Assembly (NCBI RefSeq): GCF_025252405.1
Contig: NZ_CP104307.1
Coordinates: forward strand, 3,348,001-3,412,000
Reading direction: 5' to 3'
DNA from: Flavobacterium sp. TR2
GTDB taxonomy: Bacteria; Bacteroidota; Bacteroidia; Flavobacteriales; Flavobacteriaceae
DNA: 64,000 bases
Part shown: piece by piece, positions 9,516-18,262 of the stretch
How positions within the stretch are numbered: position 1 is the stretch's first letter
Layout of the letters: each line of letters opens with the position of its first letter
Notes under the pieces: generated by a model
Database searches by the model: none
What the model was told of the DNA's origin: nothing
The model's input: only the letters and a program-made list of their open reading frames with translations
Program-made: the position numbers and the translations under genes

Positions 9516-10742
9516 ATGAGTGAAATTAAAAAGAATTCGAGAAACACAGAAAACGCTCCAAAAAGCCCATTTTCAACGCAAACAGTAGCGTTTTCACATT
9601 ACAACAATTTTTCGGGACAATTACCTATCGACCCTAAAACGGGAGAAATTATCAGCAGCGATATTAAAGAACAAACAGAACAATGCTTGAAAAATATTCA
9701 ATCGATTGTAGAAAGCATTGGTCATGTTATGGATGATGCGGTAAAACTAACCGTTTTCCTAAAGAATATTTCGGACGCAGATGCTGTTGATGAAGTTTAC
9801 AAAACATTCTTCAAAAGCCATTTGCCTACACGCACAACTGTTGTAGTAGAAGCTTTGCCTCTAGATGGCGCTTTAATTCAGATAGATGCTCTTATCTCAA
9901 ATGGAGAAGGAACTACTCCGCAAAAGGCTTTGGAACTTGTTAAGATAACCAGAAATACAGAAAACGCACCAAAGAGCATACACGCCCATAACGTAGCATT
10001 TTCTCACTATAGCAATATTTCAGCTCAATTGCCTATTAATCCACAGTCTGGTAAAATTGTTGCTGGCGGTGTAAAAGAGCAGGCAGAACAGTGCTTAAAA
10101 AATATTCAAGCAATTTTAGAAAGCATTGGCCATGTTATGAATGATGTGGTTAAAACCACTATTTTTCTTAAAGACATTTCAGATGCAGTGATAGTAAATG
10201 AAGTTTTAGCAAACTTCTTTCCAAGCTACGTTCCTGCGAGAACGATTATCAACGCTTCAGCTTTGCCTATGGATGCTTTGATTCAGATTGATACCGCAGT
10301 TTCGCATGGTGACGGAACGCCTCCGCAACTTCCTGAGGATGCACGTTTTTTGGCAATCGAAGCAAACAATACAGAAAAAGCTCCAAAAGTTTCATATTCG
10401 CATACTGTTGCTTATTCGCATTATAATCATATTTCCGGGCAATTGCCATTGGTTCCTGGAAACAATCAAATAGTAGGCAGCGGTATTAAAGAACAAGCTT
10501 CACAATGTTTAAACAATATCAGGGCAATTGTAGAAAGCATCAACCATAAGATGGATGATATTGTTAAAGTGAATATTCAGCTTAAAAATGTGGCTGATAT
10601 TACGGCTGTAAACGAAATTTACACTTCATTTTTCAGCGGAGATTTGCCTGCAAGAACAGTAATTGGTGTTTCGGCAATTCCTTCGAATGCTTTAATTCAA
10701 ATTGATGCTGTTGTATCTAATAGTGAAGGTACGCCTGCTTAA
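9516..10742 (+). CDS. Triple Rid-domain (RidA/YjgF/UK114-like) protein
   Basis: A 408-residue protein made of three tandem Rid-type domains at about residues 10-128, 146-263 and 284-402, each opening with N-T-E-(N/K)-A-P-K. Single-domain RidA is about 128 residues, trimeric, and hydrolyses reactive enamines/imines. Each unit keeps the SGQLP-type segment (SAQLP in unit 2) and the substrate-carboxylate arginine (R106, R242, R380 in LPTRT, VPART, LPART). Each replaces the catalytic glutamate position (E120 of E. coli RidA, in KIEIEA) by glutamine in the repeated IQID sequence (Q122, Q257, Q395). The GPYSQA-like motif is also lost. The three units could fold as an intramolecular pseudo-trimer. 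It lies 66 bp after the urease operon. Function is open. Confidence 0.88.
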   Translation: MSEIKKNSRNTENAPKSPFSTQTVAFSHYNNFSGQLPIDPKTGEIISSDIKEQTEQCLKNIQSIVESIGHVMDDAVKLTVFLKNISDADAVDEVYKTFFKSHLPTRTTVVVEALPLDGALIQIDALISNGEGTTPQKALELVKITRNTENAPKSIHAHNVAFSHYSNISAQLPINPQSGKIVAGGVKEQAEQCLKNIQAILESIGHVMNDVVKTTIFLKDISDAVIVNEVLANFFPSYVPARTIINASALPMDALIQIDTAVSHGDGTPPQLPEDARFLAIEANNTEKAPKVSYSHTVAYSHYNHISGQLPLVPGNNQIVGSGIKEQASQCLNNIRAIVESINHKMDDIVKVNIQLKNVADITAVNEIYTSFFSGDLPARTVIGVSAIPSNALIQIDAVVSNSEGTPA

Positions 10743-10786
10743 CTTATTCATAAAGCGCTCTTTCAATTTATAAAACAGAGTTTCTT

Positions 10787-10840
10787 AAAAAACGCTTAGA
10801 CAGGATTCTTAAACATCCTGTTTAAGCGTTTTCTTTTTAT
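10787..10840. terminator. Bidirectional terminator between Rid protein and AraC regulator
   Basis: A strong inverted repeat with arms AAACGCTTA-ACAGGAT and ATCCTGT-TAAGCGTTT, followed by a T-rich tract on the plus strand and A-rich sequence on the other side. It lies between two convergent genes and can serve both. Confidence 0.8.
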
Positions 10841-10862
10841 TATTATGAATGAATTGTAAATC

Positions 10863-11747
10863 TTAATGTTTTAAAAACTGTGTTCGATAATCAGAAGGGG
10901 ATTCTCCAGTCACTTTTTTAAACATACGTGAAAAATAGGAAGGAGATTGAAAATGCAATTCAAATGCTATTTCTGCAATTTCTTTCGAATTATCCTGCAG
11001 AAGAATTTGGCTGTGCTGAATCGTAATTTCATTAATCCATTGTTTTGGTGCTTTTCCAGTGGTTTCTTTTATGCATTTGTTCAAATAATTATCAGATATT
11101 TTTAATAAATTGGAATAAAAATCTATGTTCTTATGTTGAATGTGGTTTTTCTGCACCAATTCCCTAAACTGAAAAGAAATAAAACTTGCACGGCTTAGCG
11201 ATTTGTTGTCTGTATTTTCGGTTCTAATAATTTTTAATAATGCAGATTGGAGTAGTGCCGTAGTTATCGCATTAATATTCTCGGCCTGATTCAATTCTTC
11301 TTCTAGCAATTCAAATAAGCGGATAAGCCAATCGATCTGATCAGGGTTTAAAATAGAGAAGGGCGAAGTGTAAAAGAAGTTGAGATCGCTTGTTGTTAAT
11401 GCAATTTCAGTGATTACTTCATTTTCATAAATAACAAAAAAGCCTTCAACGTCATCTGACAATTCTAAGGTTGCTGTAAAATTTCCTTGTTTGATACTAA
11501 GAGCTTGATTTGCATTGATTTCAAAAACAGATGTTTCCAACTGTTGTTTTACAAAACCTTTTGTTACAAAAATCAAAAAGTTAAAAGTCGTCTGATATGG
11601 ATTTACGGGGATTACGATTTTCTTTAAATAATTTTCTATTCGATATAGCTGTACATTCGAATTATTAAAGAGATTATGAGTAGATATGTCTGGAAGAAAG
11701 AATTTCTTGTATTCATAATTGCTGAGTAGTTTAGGGTTGTTTTTCAT
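10863..11747 (-). CDS. AraC family transcriptional regulator
   Basis: A 294-residue regulator. The N-terminal half (about 1-180) is a ligand-binding region like those of Bacteroidota AraC activators. The C-terminal 100 residues are the two-HTH AraC domain, with the typical second helix IAEIAFELHFQSPSYFSRMFKKVTGESP. It is convergent with the triple Rid gene, and its target cannot be told from the sequence. Nothing unusual in length or motifs. Confidence 0.9.
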   Translation of the reverse strand: MKNNPKLLSNYEYKKFFLPDISTHNLFNNSNVQLYRIENYLKKIVIPVNPYQTTFNFLIFVTKGFVKQQLETSVFEINANQALSIKQGNFTATLELSDDVEGFFVIYENEVITEIALTTSDLNFFYTSPFSILNPDQIDWLIRLFELLEEELNQAENINAITTALLQSALLKIIRTENTDNKSLSRASFISFQFRELVQKNHIQHKNIDFYSNLLKISDNYLNKCIKETTGKAPKQWINEITIQHSQILLQDNSKEIAEIAFELHFQSPSYFSRMFKKVTGESPSDYRTQFLKH

Positions 11748-12107
11748 TAAAACCTGATTTTATGCTATAGCTGCGAATGTAAATTAATGGGTAGGAATAA
11801 GCGATTAAAGATGAACTTTTAAAAATTGGTTATCTAGTAAAATTGAAGCAATAAGATGAGCTGTTTTTTTATTGGTTTCAGTAAAACAAAAGTGTAGAAT
11901 ATATGGCTAATAGGGAGTTAACAGGAAGTTAAAATATGAGAAAAGGGAAAAAGATATTTTTTATCTTTTTCCCTTTAGAGTGACACTTACTGAACAATTT
12001 ACAAAATCATTTTATGGAAGATTTGAAGAAATTGGCTTACTATATATAGTGTCCGTCTTTCATTGGCTTTGCATTTTTGGTTTAGATGTTCTTCAATGAA
12101 AATTGTC
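11748..12107. other. Intergenic region with repeat copy R1
   Basis: No gene is supported in these 360 bases. The first ~190 bases are the AraC upstream region. The rest holds dispersed-repeat copy R1. Confidence 0.6.
11942..12105 (+). repeat. Dispersed repeat copy R1 (hairpin plus GTGAC body)
   Basis: A perfect 15-bp hairpin (11942-11976) is followed by GTGAC and a ~120-bp body that recurs near 38.6, 48.6, 56.7, 57.2 and 62.3 kb. Shared segments include GATTTGAAGAAATTGGCTTA and TTTGGTTTAGATGT. The right part (GTGTCCGTCTTTCATTGGCT) groups it with copies R4 and R6. Confidence 0.75.
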
Positions 12108-15100
12108 TCATTGCTTTACAAGTTTAATGGTTTTTGTATTTGTTCCATTGCATATTTCGGCAAGATAAGTTCCTGCGCTAAAATTGCTTTTTAGCATTAT
12201 AGACGAGGTATAATTTGATTTCACAGCATCTATTTTTCTTCCTAATATGTCAAACACATTGATATAAATGGTTTGCGTTTGATCTCCTCCCATGATGTTT
12301 ATCTGAAATTCAGTTTTTGTTGGATTTGGTGATGCATTGACAATAAAATCATCGATTTGAGATTCTGAAGTTTTAGCCGCAGTATTTTTTAAAGACAAAG
12401 TAGCCTCGCATGAGCCTAGATGACAGCCATGTGCTAAATGTGCTGACACAGCGTTGGTAGAAATGCAAAGACTTTTATTGTTCGTATGGCATATCATTAT
12501 TTTTTTGGCACCACAGCTAATATCGATAACATTTATTTGTTTTGTTATGGTAATATAGCAGCCTTTCGCATCAGTAATAGTTACGCTGTAATCGTGAACT
12601 CCCGGTGTTGACGGATTAATAGAAATAGTATCTGTTGTAGCTCCGTTGCTCCATAAATAAGTAAAAGGTGCTGTTCCATTTGAAGGCAGTACGCTTAAAG
12701 TTAATGAAGAAGGGCCATATCCTAAGTAAATAGTATTAGCGTCTCCTCCCGGATTTACAGCATAAACATCTGGAATATGAGCAGTAATTTGACTATTGAT
12801 GGTTACTGTTGAGGTGCTGGTACTGTTATTTCCTGCGTTATCAGTAACGGTCCATGTTATGGTTGATGTTCCTACATTAAAATTACCGCTTGCGTCTAAT
12901 CCATTTCCGCTTCTTGTAGTTGCACCTGTAATTATATAAGTAACGGTATCAATTGCACAATTATCGGTAGCAGTTACTAAAGGGATATTGTAATTTCCGC
13001 TTGATTCATAACAAAGAACAACAGAAGCAACTGAGTTTACAGTTGGAGTTTGTGCATCAATAACCGTTATAGTCTGCGGAATTGTGGCTGTGTTGCCGCT
13101 TTCGTCGATCGCAGTCCATATTATAGTTGTTGTGCCATTTGGAAATAATGCTGGCGCATTGTTAGTAATGCTTGTTACACCGCAATTATCACTAACTATT
13201 GGTTGGTTTACTATTAATGCTGCACCACATTGATTTTCGTCATTGGAGACTGTTATGGGAGCTGGTATGGTAAAAACTGGCTTTTCCGTATCGTTAACCG
13301 TAACAGTAAAAGAAGTCGAACTATTGTTACATCCATCGGCTGCTGTCCATGTAACAGTTGTAATTCCTTTATTAAAAACTTTGTTGGCTAATGTAGTATT
13401 ACCAGTAGCAGACGTTGCTCCAGTAAGCAAATAGCTGTAGGCAACATTACTGCAGTTGTTTAATGCGGTGATGTCAAATTCATTATCGTGAGCTGTGTAT
13501 GTGGATAAACCTGTATTGGTGTTTGTAATAATATCTTGCTTCTCAGGGAGATAAAATACGGGTTTAACCTGACCGTTGAATGAAAAGTCATCGATACCTA
13601 CTAAAGAAGTTCCAGAGGTTCTGTTTGATCCGTACCAGTATAAACGCAATGTGATTGGAGTTTTAATATTGGTCAGAGGGCTTAGGTCATAAGTAAGCAA
13701 AGTTGCAGCAGTTCCAGTGAAGGTTTGAGGTGCCGTAATATCACTTGTAAAACCGTCTATGCTGGATCTTATAACAAATGTGCTTGGATCAGAAGCATTT
13801 CCTTTTCTCGCTGTAAATTTAAAATTAGAAAAATCTATTTTGTAGCCATTTTTTGGTTGCAATTTAAATTCAAAATACTGATCAGGATTAAGTGAAGTAG
13901 CAGGGTCTGAAGCATTAGCTTTGCTAGTCCAGCCATTTAGTAAAACACGGCCACTAATTACGCCTGCGGTATTGAGGCCACCGCTAGTGCCATAATAAAA
14001 ATTTGGTGCTGTATTTCCATCGCTGGCTACATTAGGATTCGTAGTGTTACCTGCTGTAATCGGCGCAATAAATTCAACATTGTTTCCAGTGAATGTGTTG
14101 CCCCAGATTTGCACTGGCGCGCTATTATTATTCAATTCAAAAATTTTGATGTCATCATGATAAATAATACGCGTCATTACATTTGGAGGATCAGTTGTAA
14201 TGGATTGACCCGGGCGATACAAACCCCATTTCAAATATCCAGAAGGATTAGCTTCAGGAACATCCTGATTGAAAGTTTTAAAATTATTCACTTGCCAAGC
14301 CAAAGTATAATCTGTCTGCCCTGGTAACCTATAATAAACCTTGTAATAGCCCGTGTTGTCAGTTGTCATTTTTGCATCAATCCTAAAATCAATCCATTGA
14401 TTAATATAGGGACGAAAATCGTCTATGATAGAGGGTTCAATATTGTCATTAGGTATACGAAAGGTAATGCTATTGCGTTTTGCGCTTAAATACCAAGCGG
14501 GATTTTCCCCTCCACTTTGTTTGCCTTGAAAAATAATGTCTCCATTTTGAGCCATCCCCGGAGTATAGGGCTCCCAATCTTTCAGTTGCAGACTCACTTC
14601 AAAACGGCGTTCATCTCCGGGATAATATTTTCCGTCTGAAAACATTTGAGCAGTAGCAGCTTCGCTTCGCCAATGGTTGTCAGAAAAATAACCCGAATCT
14701 CCAATGGTTACACGGTGGGCAATAGCATAATTGCCAGTTCGGCCTGGGCTTACTACATATTCGGCATCAGCAGCAGTGGCGTGTGTTGTGGTTAAATCTG
14801 AAATTCCAGAGTTTACGGTACCGCTTTCGTAGTCTACCGTAACAAGAGTATTGGTAATCGTTGCTGGAGGCGTGGGAGGCGCAGCTGTTAAAAAATTGGA
14901 GTAAACGATATCATCAACATACAGTACTGGCGCCGATGATCCTGCTCCCACATTCAGCAAATTCATACCGTTAATATTACTGCCTTGCGGAAGAAAACCT
15001 GCTCCTGGATCTGCATTGGCAAGCACTTTAATATTATCAATCCAGACATCAAAAGTTCCTGCTGCAAGGTTATGCGTAGTTATGTTAGGCGCAGTCCCTG

Positions 15101-15707
15101 TGATATAGCTGGTGTCGGTATTGCTGTTGTTAAGAAAAAATTTTAGGACATAAACTTGTCCTTTGTTTATTGCAGTCTGTAAAAGTCCCGCTGTGGTATA
15201 GTTTGGACTTGTCGCAGACGAAAGCCATTCGAGGTTGACGGCAGTAGAAGTAGGAGATAGCCTTAAAGCAGCAAATGTTTGCGGTAAACTTATGCCGCTA
15301 CCGCCAGTAAAATTGCTGCCGTTGCCAAAATAGATTAGAAATCTGCCATTAGTTCCGGAGGCAACATTGATTTTGCATTCAAAAGCGGCAACAGCAGTGC
15401 CTGTAAAAGGAGCCAGACCAAATTTTGCACCCGTTGTGGTTGTGCCAGCATTCATTTTAAGTTCGGCTCCTGCGCCTCCTGCAAAATTAGTAGAGGAGAG
15501 CTCAATAGAACCTTCAGTAGCGGACGAAGCCCTTACGCTAGCATTGCCTCCGCCAGTCATGGGTGAAGGCAGGTAAGTTGAACTATAAGCAGTGGAAGTA
15601 TAGGGCATTAAGGAGGTGATGCCAAAGTTGTATTCCCAACTTAAATTTTGCGCCTTTGCTTCGAATAAAGAAAAAGCGCAGAGTAAAACAAGTAAACTTT
15701 TTTTCAT
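12108..15707 (-). CDS. T9SS-secreted multidomain protein with heparin-lyase-I-like domain
   Basis: A 1199-residue protein. In order: signal peptide (1-19, ending KAQ); a laminin-G/jelly-roll-like N-terminal region (about 20-280); a domain at about 290-530 resembling the heparin lyase I family (PF14099/PL13-like) with DNHWRSE, GDIIFQGKQ and KWGLYRPGQ, the last close to KFGIYRVGN of Pedobacter heparinase I; a second lectin-like region (about 530-715); HYR/PKD-like repeats with paired cysteines (SDNCGV, TDNCAI); and a type IX sorting domain ending with a NASPNPT motif and TKTIKLVKQ. It is probably a surface or secreted lyase that starts heparin or related glycosaminoglycan breakdown. Catalytic residues were not verified, so lyase activity is inferred. 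Confidence 0.75.
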   Translation of the reverse strand: MKKSLLVLLCAFSLFEAKAQNLSWEYNFGITSLMPYTSTAYSSTYLPSPMTGGGNASVRASSATEGSIELSSTNFAGGAGAELKMNAGTTTTGAKFGLAPFTGTAVAAFECKINVASGTNGRFLIYFGNGSNFTGGSGISLPQTFAALRLSPTSTAVNLEWLSSATSPNYTTAGLLQTAINKGQVYVLKFFLNNSNTDTSYITGTAPNITTHNLAAGTFDVWIDNIKVLANADPGAGFLPQGSNINGMNLLNVGAGSSAPVLYVDDIVYSNFLTAAPPTPPATITNTLVTVDYESGTVNSGISDLTTTHATAADAEYVVSPGRTGNYAIAHRVTIGDSGYFSDNHWRSEAATAQMFSDGKYYPGDERRFEVSLQLKDWEPYTPGMAQNGDIIFQGKQSGGENPAWYLSAKRNSITFRIPNDNIEPSIIDDFRPYINQWIDFRIDAKMTTDNTGYYKVYYRLPGQTDYTLAWQVNNFKTFNQDVPEANPSGYLKWGLYRPGQSITTDPPNVMTRIIYHDDIKIFELNNNSAPVQIWGNTFTGNNVEFIAPITAGNTTNPNVASDGNTAPNFYYGTSGGLNTAGVISGRVLLNGWTSKANASDPATSLNPDQYFEFKLQPKNGYKIDFSNFKFTARKGNASDPSTFVIRSSIDGFTSDITAPQTFTGTAATLLTYDLSPLTNIKTPITLRLYWYGSNRTSGTSLVGIDDFSFNGQVKPVFYLPEKQDIITNTNTGLSTYTAHDNEFDITALNNCSNVAYSYLLTGATSATGNTTLANKVFNKGITTVTWTAADGCNNSSTSFTVTVNDTEKPVFTIPAPITVSNDENQCGAALIVNQPIVSDNCGVTSITNNAPALFPNGTTTIIWTAIDESGNTATIPQTITVIDAQTPTVNSVASVVLCYESSGNYNIPLVTATDNCAIDTVTYIITGATTRSGNGLDASGNFNVGTSTITWTVTDNAGNNSTSTSTVTINSQITAHIPDVYAVNPGGDANTIYLGYGPSSLTLSVLPSNGTAPFTYLWSNGATTDTISINPSTPGVHDYSVTITDAKGCYITITKQINVIDISCGAKKIMICHTNNKSLCISTNAVSAHLAHGCHLGSCEATLSLKNTAAKTSESQIDDFIVNASPNPTKTEFQINIMGGDQTQTIYINVFDILGRKIDAVKSNYTSSIMLKSNFSAGTYLAEICNGTNTKTIKLVKQ

Positions 15708-16099
15708 AATAAAGTGGTTTTGGTTGAGTTAGTAAATCAGCGATTCTTGGCTAGATTGCATTTTCAAGCCAAAGAAAAGCTTGTTGTTTTTATAGAAAAT
15801 ATGTTTTAATGTTCGTTTTTAATTCAATAAAGCTGTTTTTTAAGTTCAATTTTTGATTTCAGAGCTGCATAGACATTCATCAGCGTTATGAGGTTTCTAA
15901 ATTTGATGAATGTTTGGTATCGCTAATTTGAATGCGGTAATGAAAATGATATTTCAAATTCGGTTATAAATGTTTTGAATTTGTGTAAAGGTCTATTCTT
16001 GCCCAAGTGAATTTACCATTTGACAGAAATTACCTTTTGGTTTTAAAATGAAACTGGTGCATCAATCAAAACAGATTAATGCACCAGCTGTAGAAAGTA
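15708..16099. other. Intergenic region upstream of the T9SS lyase-like gene
   Basis: No gene is supported in these 392 bases. The region contains one copy of the locus-wide motif (15972-15990) and the leader of the minus-strand gene. It is otherwise AT-rich without recognised structure. Confidence 0.5.
15972..15990 (-). promoter_or_regulatory. Shared PUL upstream motif, copy 1
   Basis: On the minus strand reads CTTTACACAAATTCAAAAC. It matches the motif before the sulfatase, SusC and GH88 genes. It lies about 265 bp upstream of the T9SS lyase-like gene. Candidate regulator binding site. Confidence 0.45.
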
Positions 16100-16891
16100 T
16101 TATTCGTTTGAAGGTTTTCCAATCGTTGCCAAAATTCCGCCATCGACATACACTACGTGCCCGTTTACAAAATCACTGGCTTTTGAACTTAGAAAGATTG
16201 CGGCTCCTTGCAAATCTTCAGGATCTCCCCAGCGTCCTGCGGGAGTTCTTCCCATAATAAATTCGTTAAACGGATGACCATTTACGCGGATAGGCGCTGT
16301 CTGGCTCGTCGCAAAATAACCAGGACCGATTCCGTTAGTTTGAATATTGTATTTGGCCCATTCAGTTGCCATATTTTTGGTCAGCATTTTCAAACCTCCT
16401 TTTGCGGAAGCATAAGCACTTACAGAATCTCTTCCCAGTTCGCTCATCATCGAACACATATTGATGATTTTTCCGCCTCCGCGGTTGATCATTCCTTTTA
16501 CTACATTTTTAGAAACGATAAAAGGCCCGGTTAAATCTACTTTTATTACCGCTTCAAAGTCGGCAACTTCCATTTCGATAATAGGAGTTCTTTTGATTAT
16601 TCCCGCATTATTGATCAAAATATCGATTGGACCAACTTCTGCTTCAATTTTATTGATGGCATCGATTACAGCATTTTCATCAGTCACGTCAAACAAATAT
16701 CCGTAAGCTTCAATTCCTTCTGCTTTGTATTCTGCAATTGCATTGTCTACAGCTTCTTGCGACGAATGATCGTTTACCACAATTTTTGCTCCCGCATGTC
16801 CAAGACCTTTCGCCATCGCCATTCCTAATCCGTGAACTCCTCCTGTAATTAAAGCTGTTTTCCCTGTTAAATCAAATAAGTTAATTGACAT
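16100..16891 (-). CDS. SDR oxidoreductase, gluconate 5-dehydrogenase/KduD-like
   Basis: A 263-residue classical short-chain dehydrogenase: the NAD(P)-binding TGGVHGLG is at residues 16-23, NNAG near 91, the catalytic serine in NMCSMMSE, and YASAK supplies Tyr and Lys. The sequence most resembles 2-deoxy-D-gluconate 3-dehydrogenase (KduD) and gluconate 5-dehydrogenase. In this locus it likely reduces or interconverts the 4-deoxy-5-ketouronate that GH88 releases from unsaturated heparin disaccharides. Cytoplasmic. Exact substrate inferred from context. Confidence 0.85.
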   Translation of the reverse strand: MSINLFDLTGKTALITGGVHGLGMAMAKGLGHAGAKIVVNDHSSQEAVDNAIAEYKAEGIEAYGYLFDVTDENAVIDAINKIEAEVGPIDILINNAGIIKRTPIIEMEVADFEAVIKVDLTGPFIVSKNVVKGMINRGGGKIINMCSMMSELGRDSVSAYASAKGGLKMLTKNMATEWAKYNIQTNGIGPGYFATSQTAPIRVNGHPFNEFIMGRTPAGRWGDPEDLQGAAIFLSSKASDFVNGHVVYVDGGILATIGKPSNE

Positions 16892-16944
16892 TTTTTTGTT
16901 TTTTAGTTAATAGTATTCTTCAGTTTTTGTTTTTCTCTTTACGA

Positions 16945-18072
16945 TTATTTTACGCTTACAGCAAGCGGATTTTTTAGCTCCTCATTAAAATGATTCAGAT
17001 AGTCAAACCATTGTTGCGAACTGGTAATTTTTCCTGCTTTGTCCCAAGCGGCGCCAGTGTAATAAACAATTGACTCATTATTTTTCACAGAAGTTTTAGA
17101 TAATAATTGTTCTTTATTAGCCCACATTGCATCGGCTGGTGTAGTTAGTATAGAACCGACAGCTGTTGTGCCGTCTTTTTCAAAAGTAGGTTCCCAATAC
17201 CCCATAATGCCTTGCTGTTCGTTTAGCAGTATAGCTCCAGCTTTTTCTCTTCGAATAATGCCGACAACAACAGACAAAGGTTTGTTATCATTGAAAGTGT
17301 ACAGATTCTCAATGCGATTTAATTGCGACCCAGCATCGATAGAAATCGTTTTAATAGCCTGAACTTTGATTCCGCCAGCATTCCAGCTGTCATAAATTAA
17401 CTGAAAAGTAGTGCGAAGCGGACCATTGTCTAAAATCTTCCATCGATGGTAATTTCCAGAATAGCGAATCGTATCTTTCACAAAAGGAGCCATGTTTCCT
17501 GCGCCTAAAGTATAGCCAACATGATAATAATCTAGTCCGTCGCCGTGATCTATATGATAATCATTGCGTTTGTAGCGGTCATTTAAAACCAAACTAGAAG
17601 TGTTTTTTACCCAAACATCAAAACCATAAGCATCGCCTTCTGTTTTTTCTAAAGCTTTTCCGTACGCGCGAAAAGCAATTTTGTCATTCTCCCAAGCAAA
17701 ATCGTCTAATCTTTCGGGTACAAATCGAGCGAAAGTTTTAGCAGTAAATTTTTCTGGTTTTCCTTTTTGAATGAAAAGTTGCAATGAACTTTTGGCTTTA
17801 ATGTCTACTTGAACCAATAAATTTTGAATCGCAGCTTGTCCTTTGTGTTCCAATTGAAACGGAATCTGCTTTTTGGTTTTACTGTTAATGACCACAAAAT
17901 TGGCAGTGTCAATCTGAGGATAGGAGACAAGAAGGCTTTTCCATTTTATAGCGGTAACCGTTTCTTTTCTATCTAAAACAGAATTGTTTGCAATGGTGAT
18001 GGTGGCTTTGTTTTGAGCTATTATGGCTGATGGTAAAGCACAAACCATTAAGATAAAGTGTGAAAATTTCAT
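16945..18072 (-). CDS. DUF4861-type secreted protein
   Basis: A 375-residue protein with a signal peptide ending IIAQN (about residue 20). Body motifs such as DHGDGLDYYHVGYTLGAGNMAPFVKD and ENLYTFND resemble the DUF4861 family, whose members are often found in polysaccharide loci that release unsaturated uronic acids. It lies 53 bp upstream of the SDR gene on the same strand and probably shares its transcript. Periplasmic carbohydrate-modifying role is inferred; no catalytic residues can be assigned. Confidence 0.65.
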   Translation of the reverse strand: MKFSHFILMVCALPSAIIAQNKATITIANNSVLDRKETVTAIKWKSLLVSYPQIDTANFVVINSKTKKQIPFQLEHKGQAAIQNLLVQVDIKAKSSLQLFIQKGKPEKFTAKTFARFVPERLDDFAWENDKIAFRAYGKALEKTEGDAYGFDVWVKNTSSLVLNDRYKRNDYHIDHGDGLDYYHVGYTLGAGNMAPFVKDTIRYSGNYHRWKILDNGPLRTTFQLIYDSWNAGGIKVQAIKTISIDAGSQLNRIENLYTFNDNKPLSVVVGIIRREKAGAILLNEQQGIMGYWEPTFEKDGTTAVGSILTTPADAMWANKEQLLSKTSVKNNESIVYYTGAAWDKAGKITSSQQWFDYLNHFNEELKNPLAVSVK

Positions 18073-18262
18073 GAGATTTATTTTGATATTTTTTGAATAA
18101 AAAGGTTCGGTTCAGGCATGAGTTATGCAGTCCGAACACTAAAAGTCTTTTTCGGATGCGTTGTTGAATTGTTGAAAGTTGATTTTAAACCTTGTTGAGG
18201 TTTTTAAAGACTAAGAGGAACTGATAAAATTTTGCATTATAGAGAAGTTATGTTGTGTTGAG

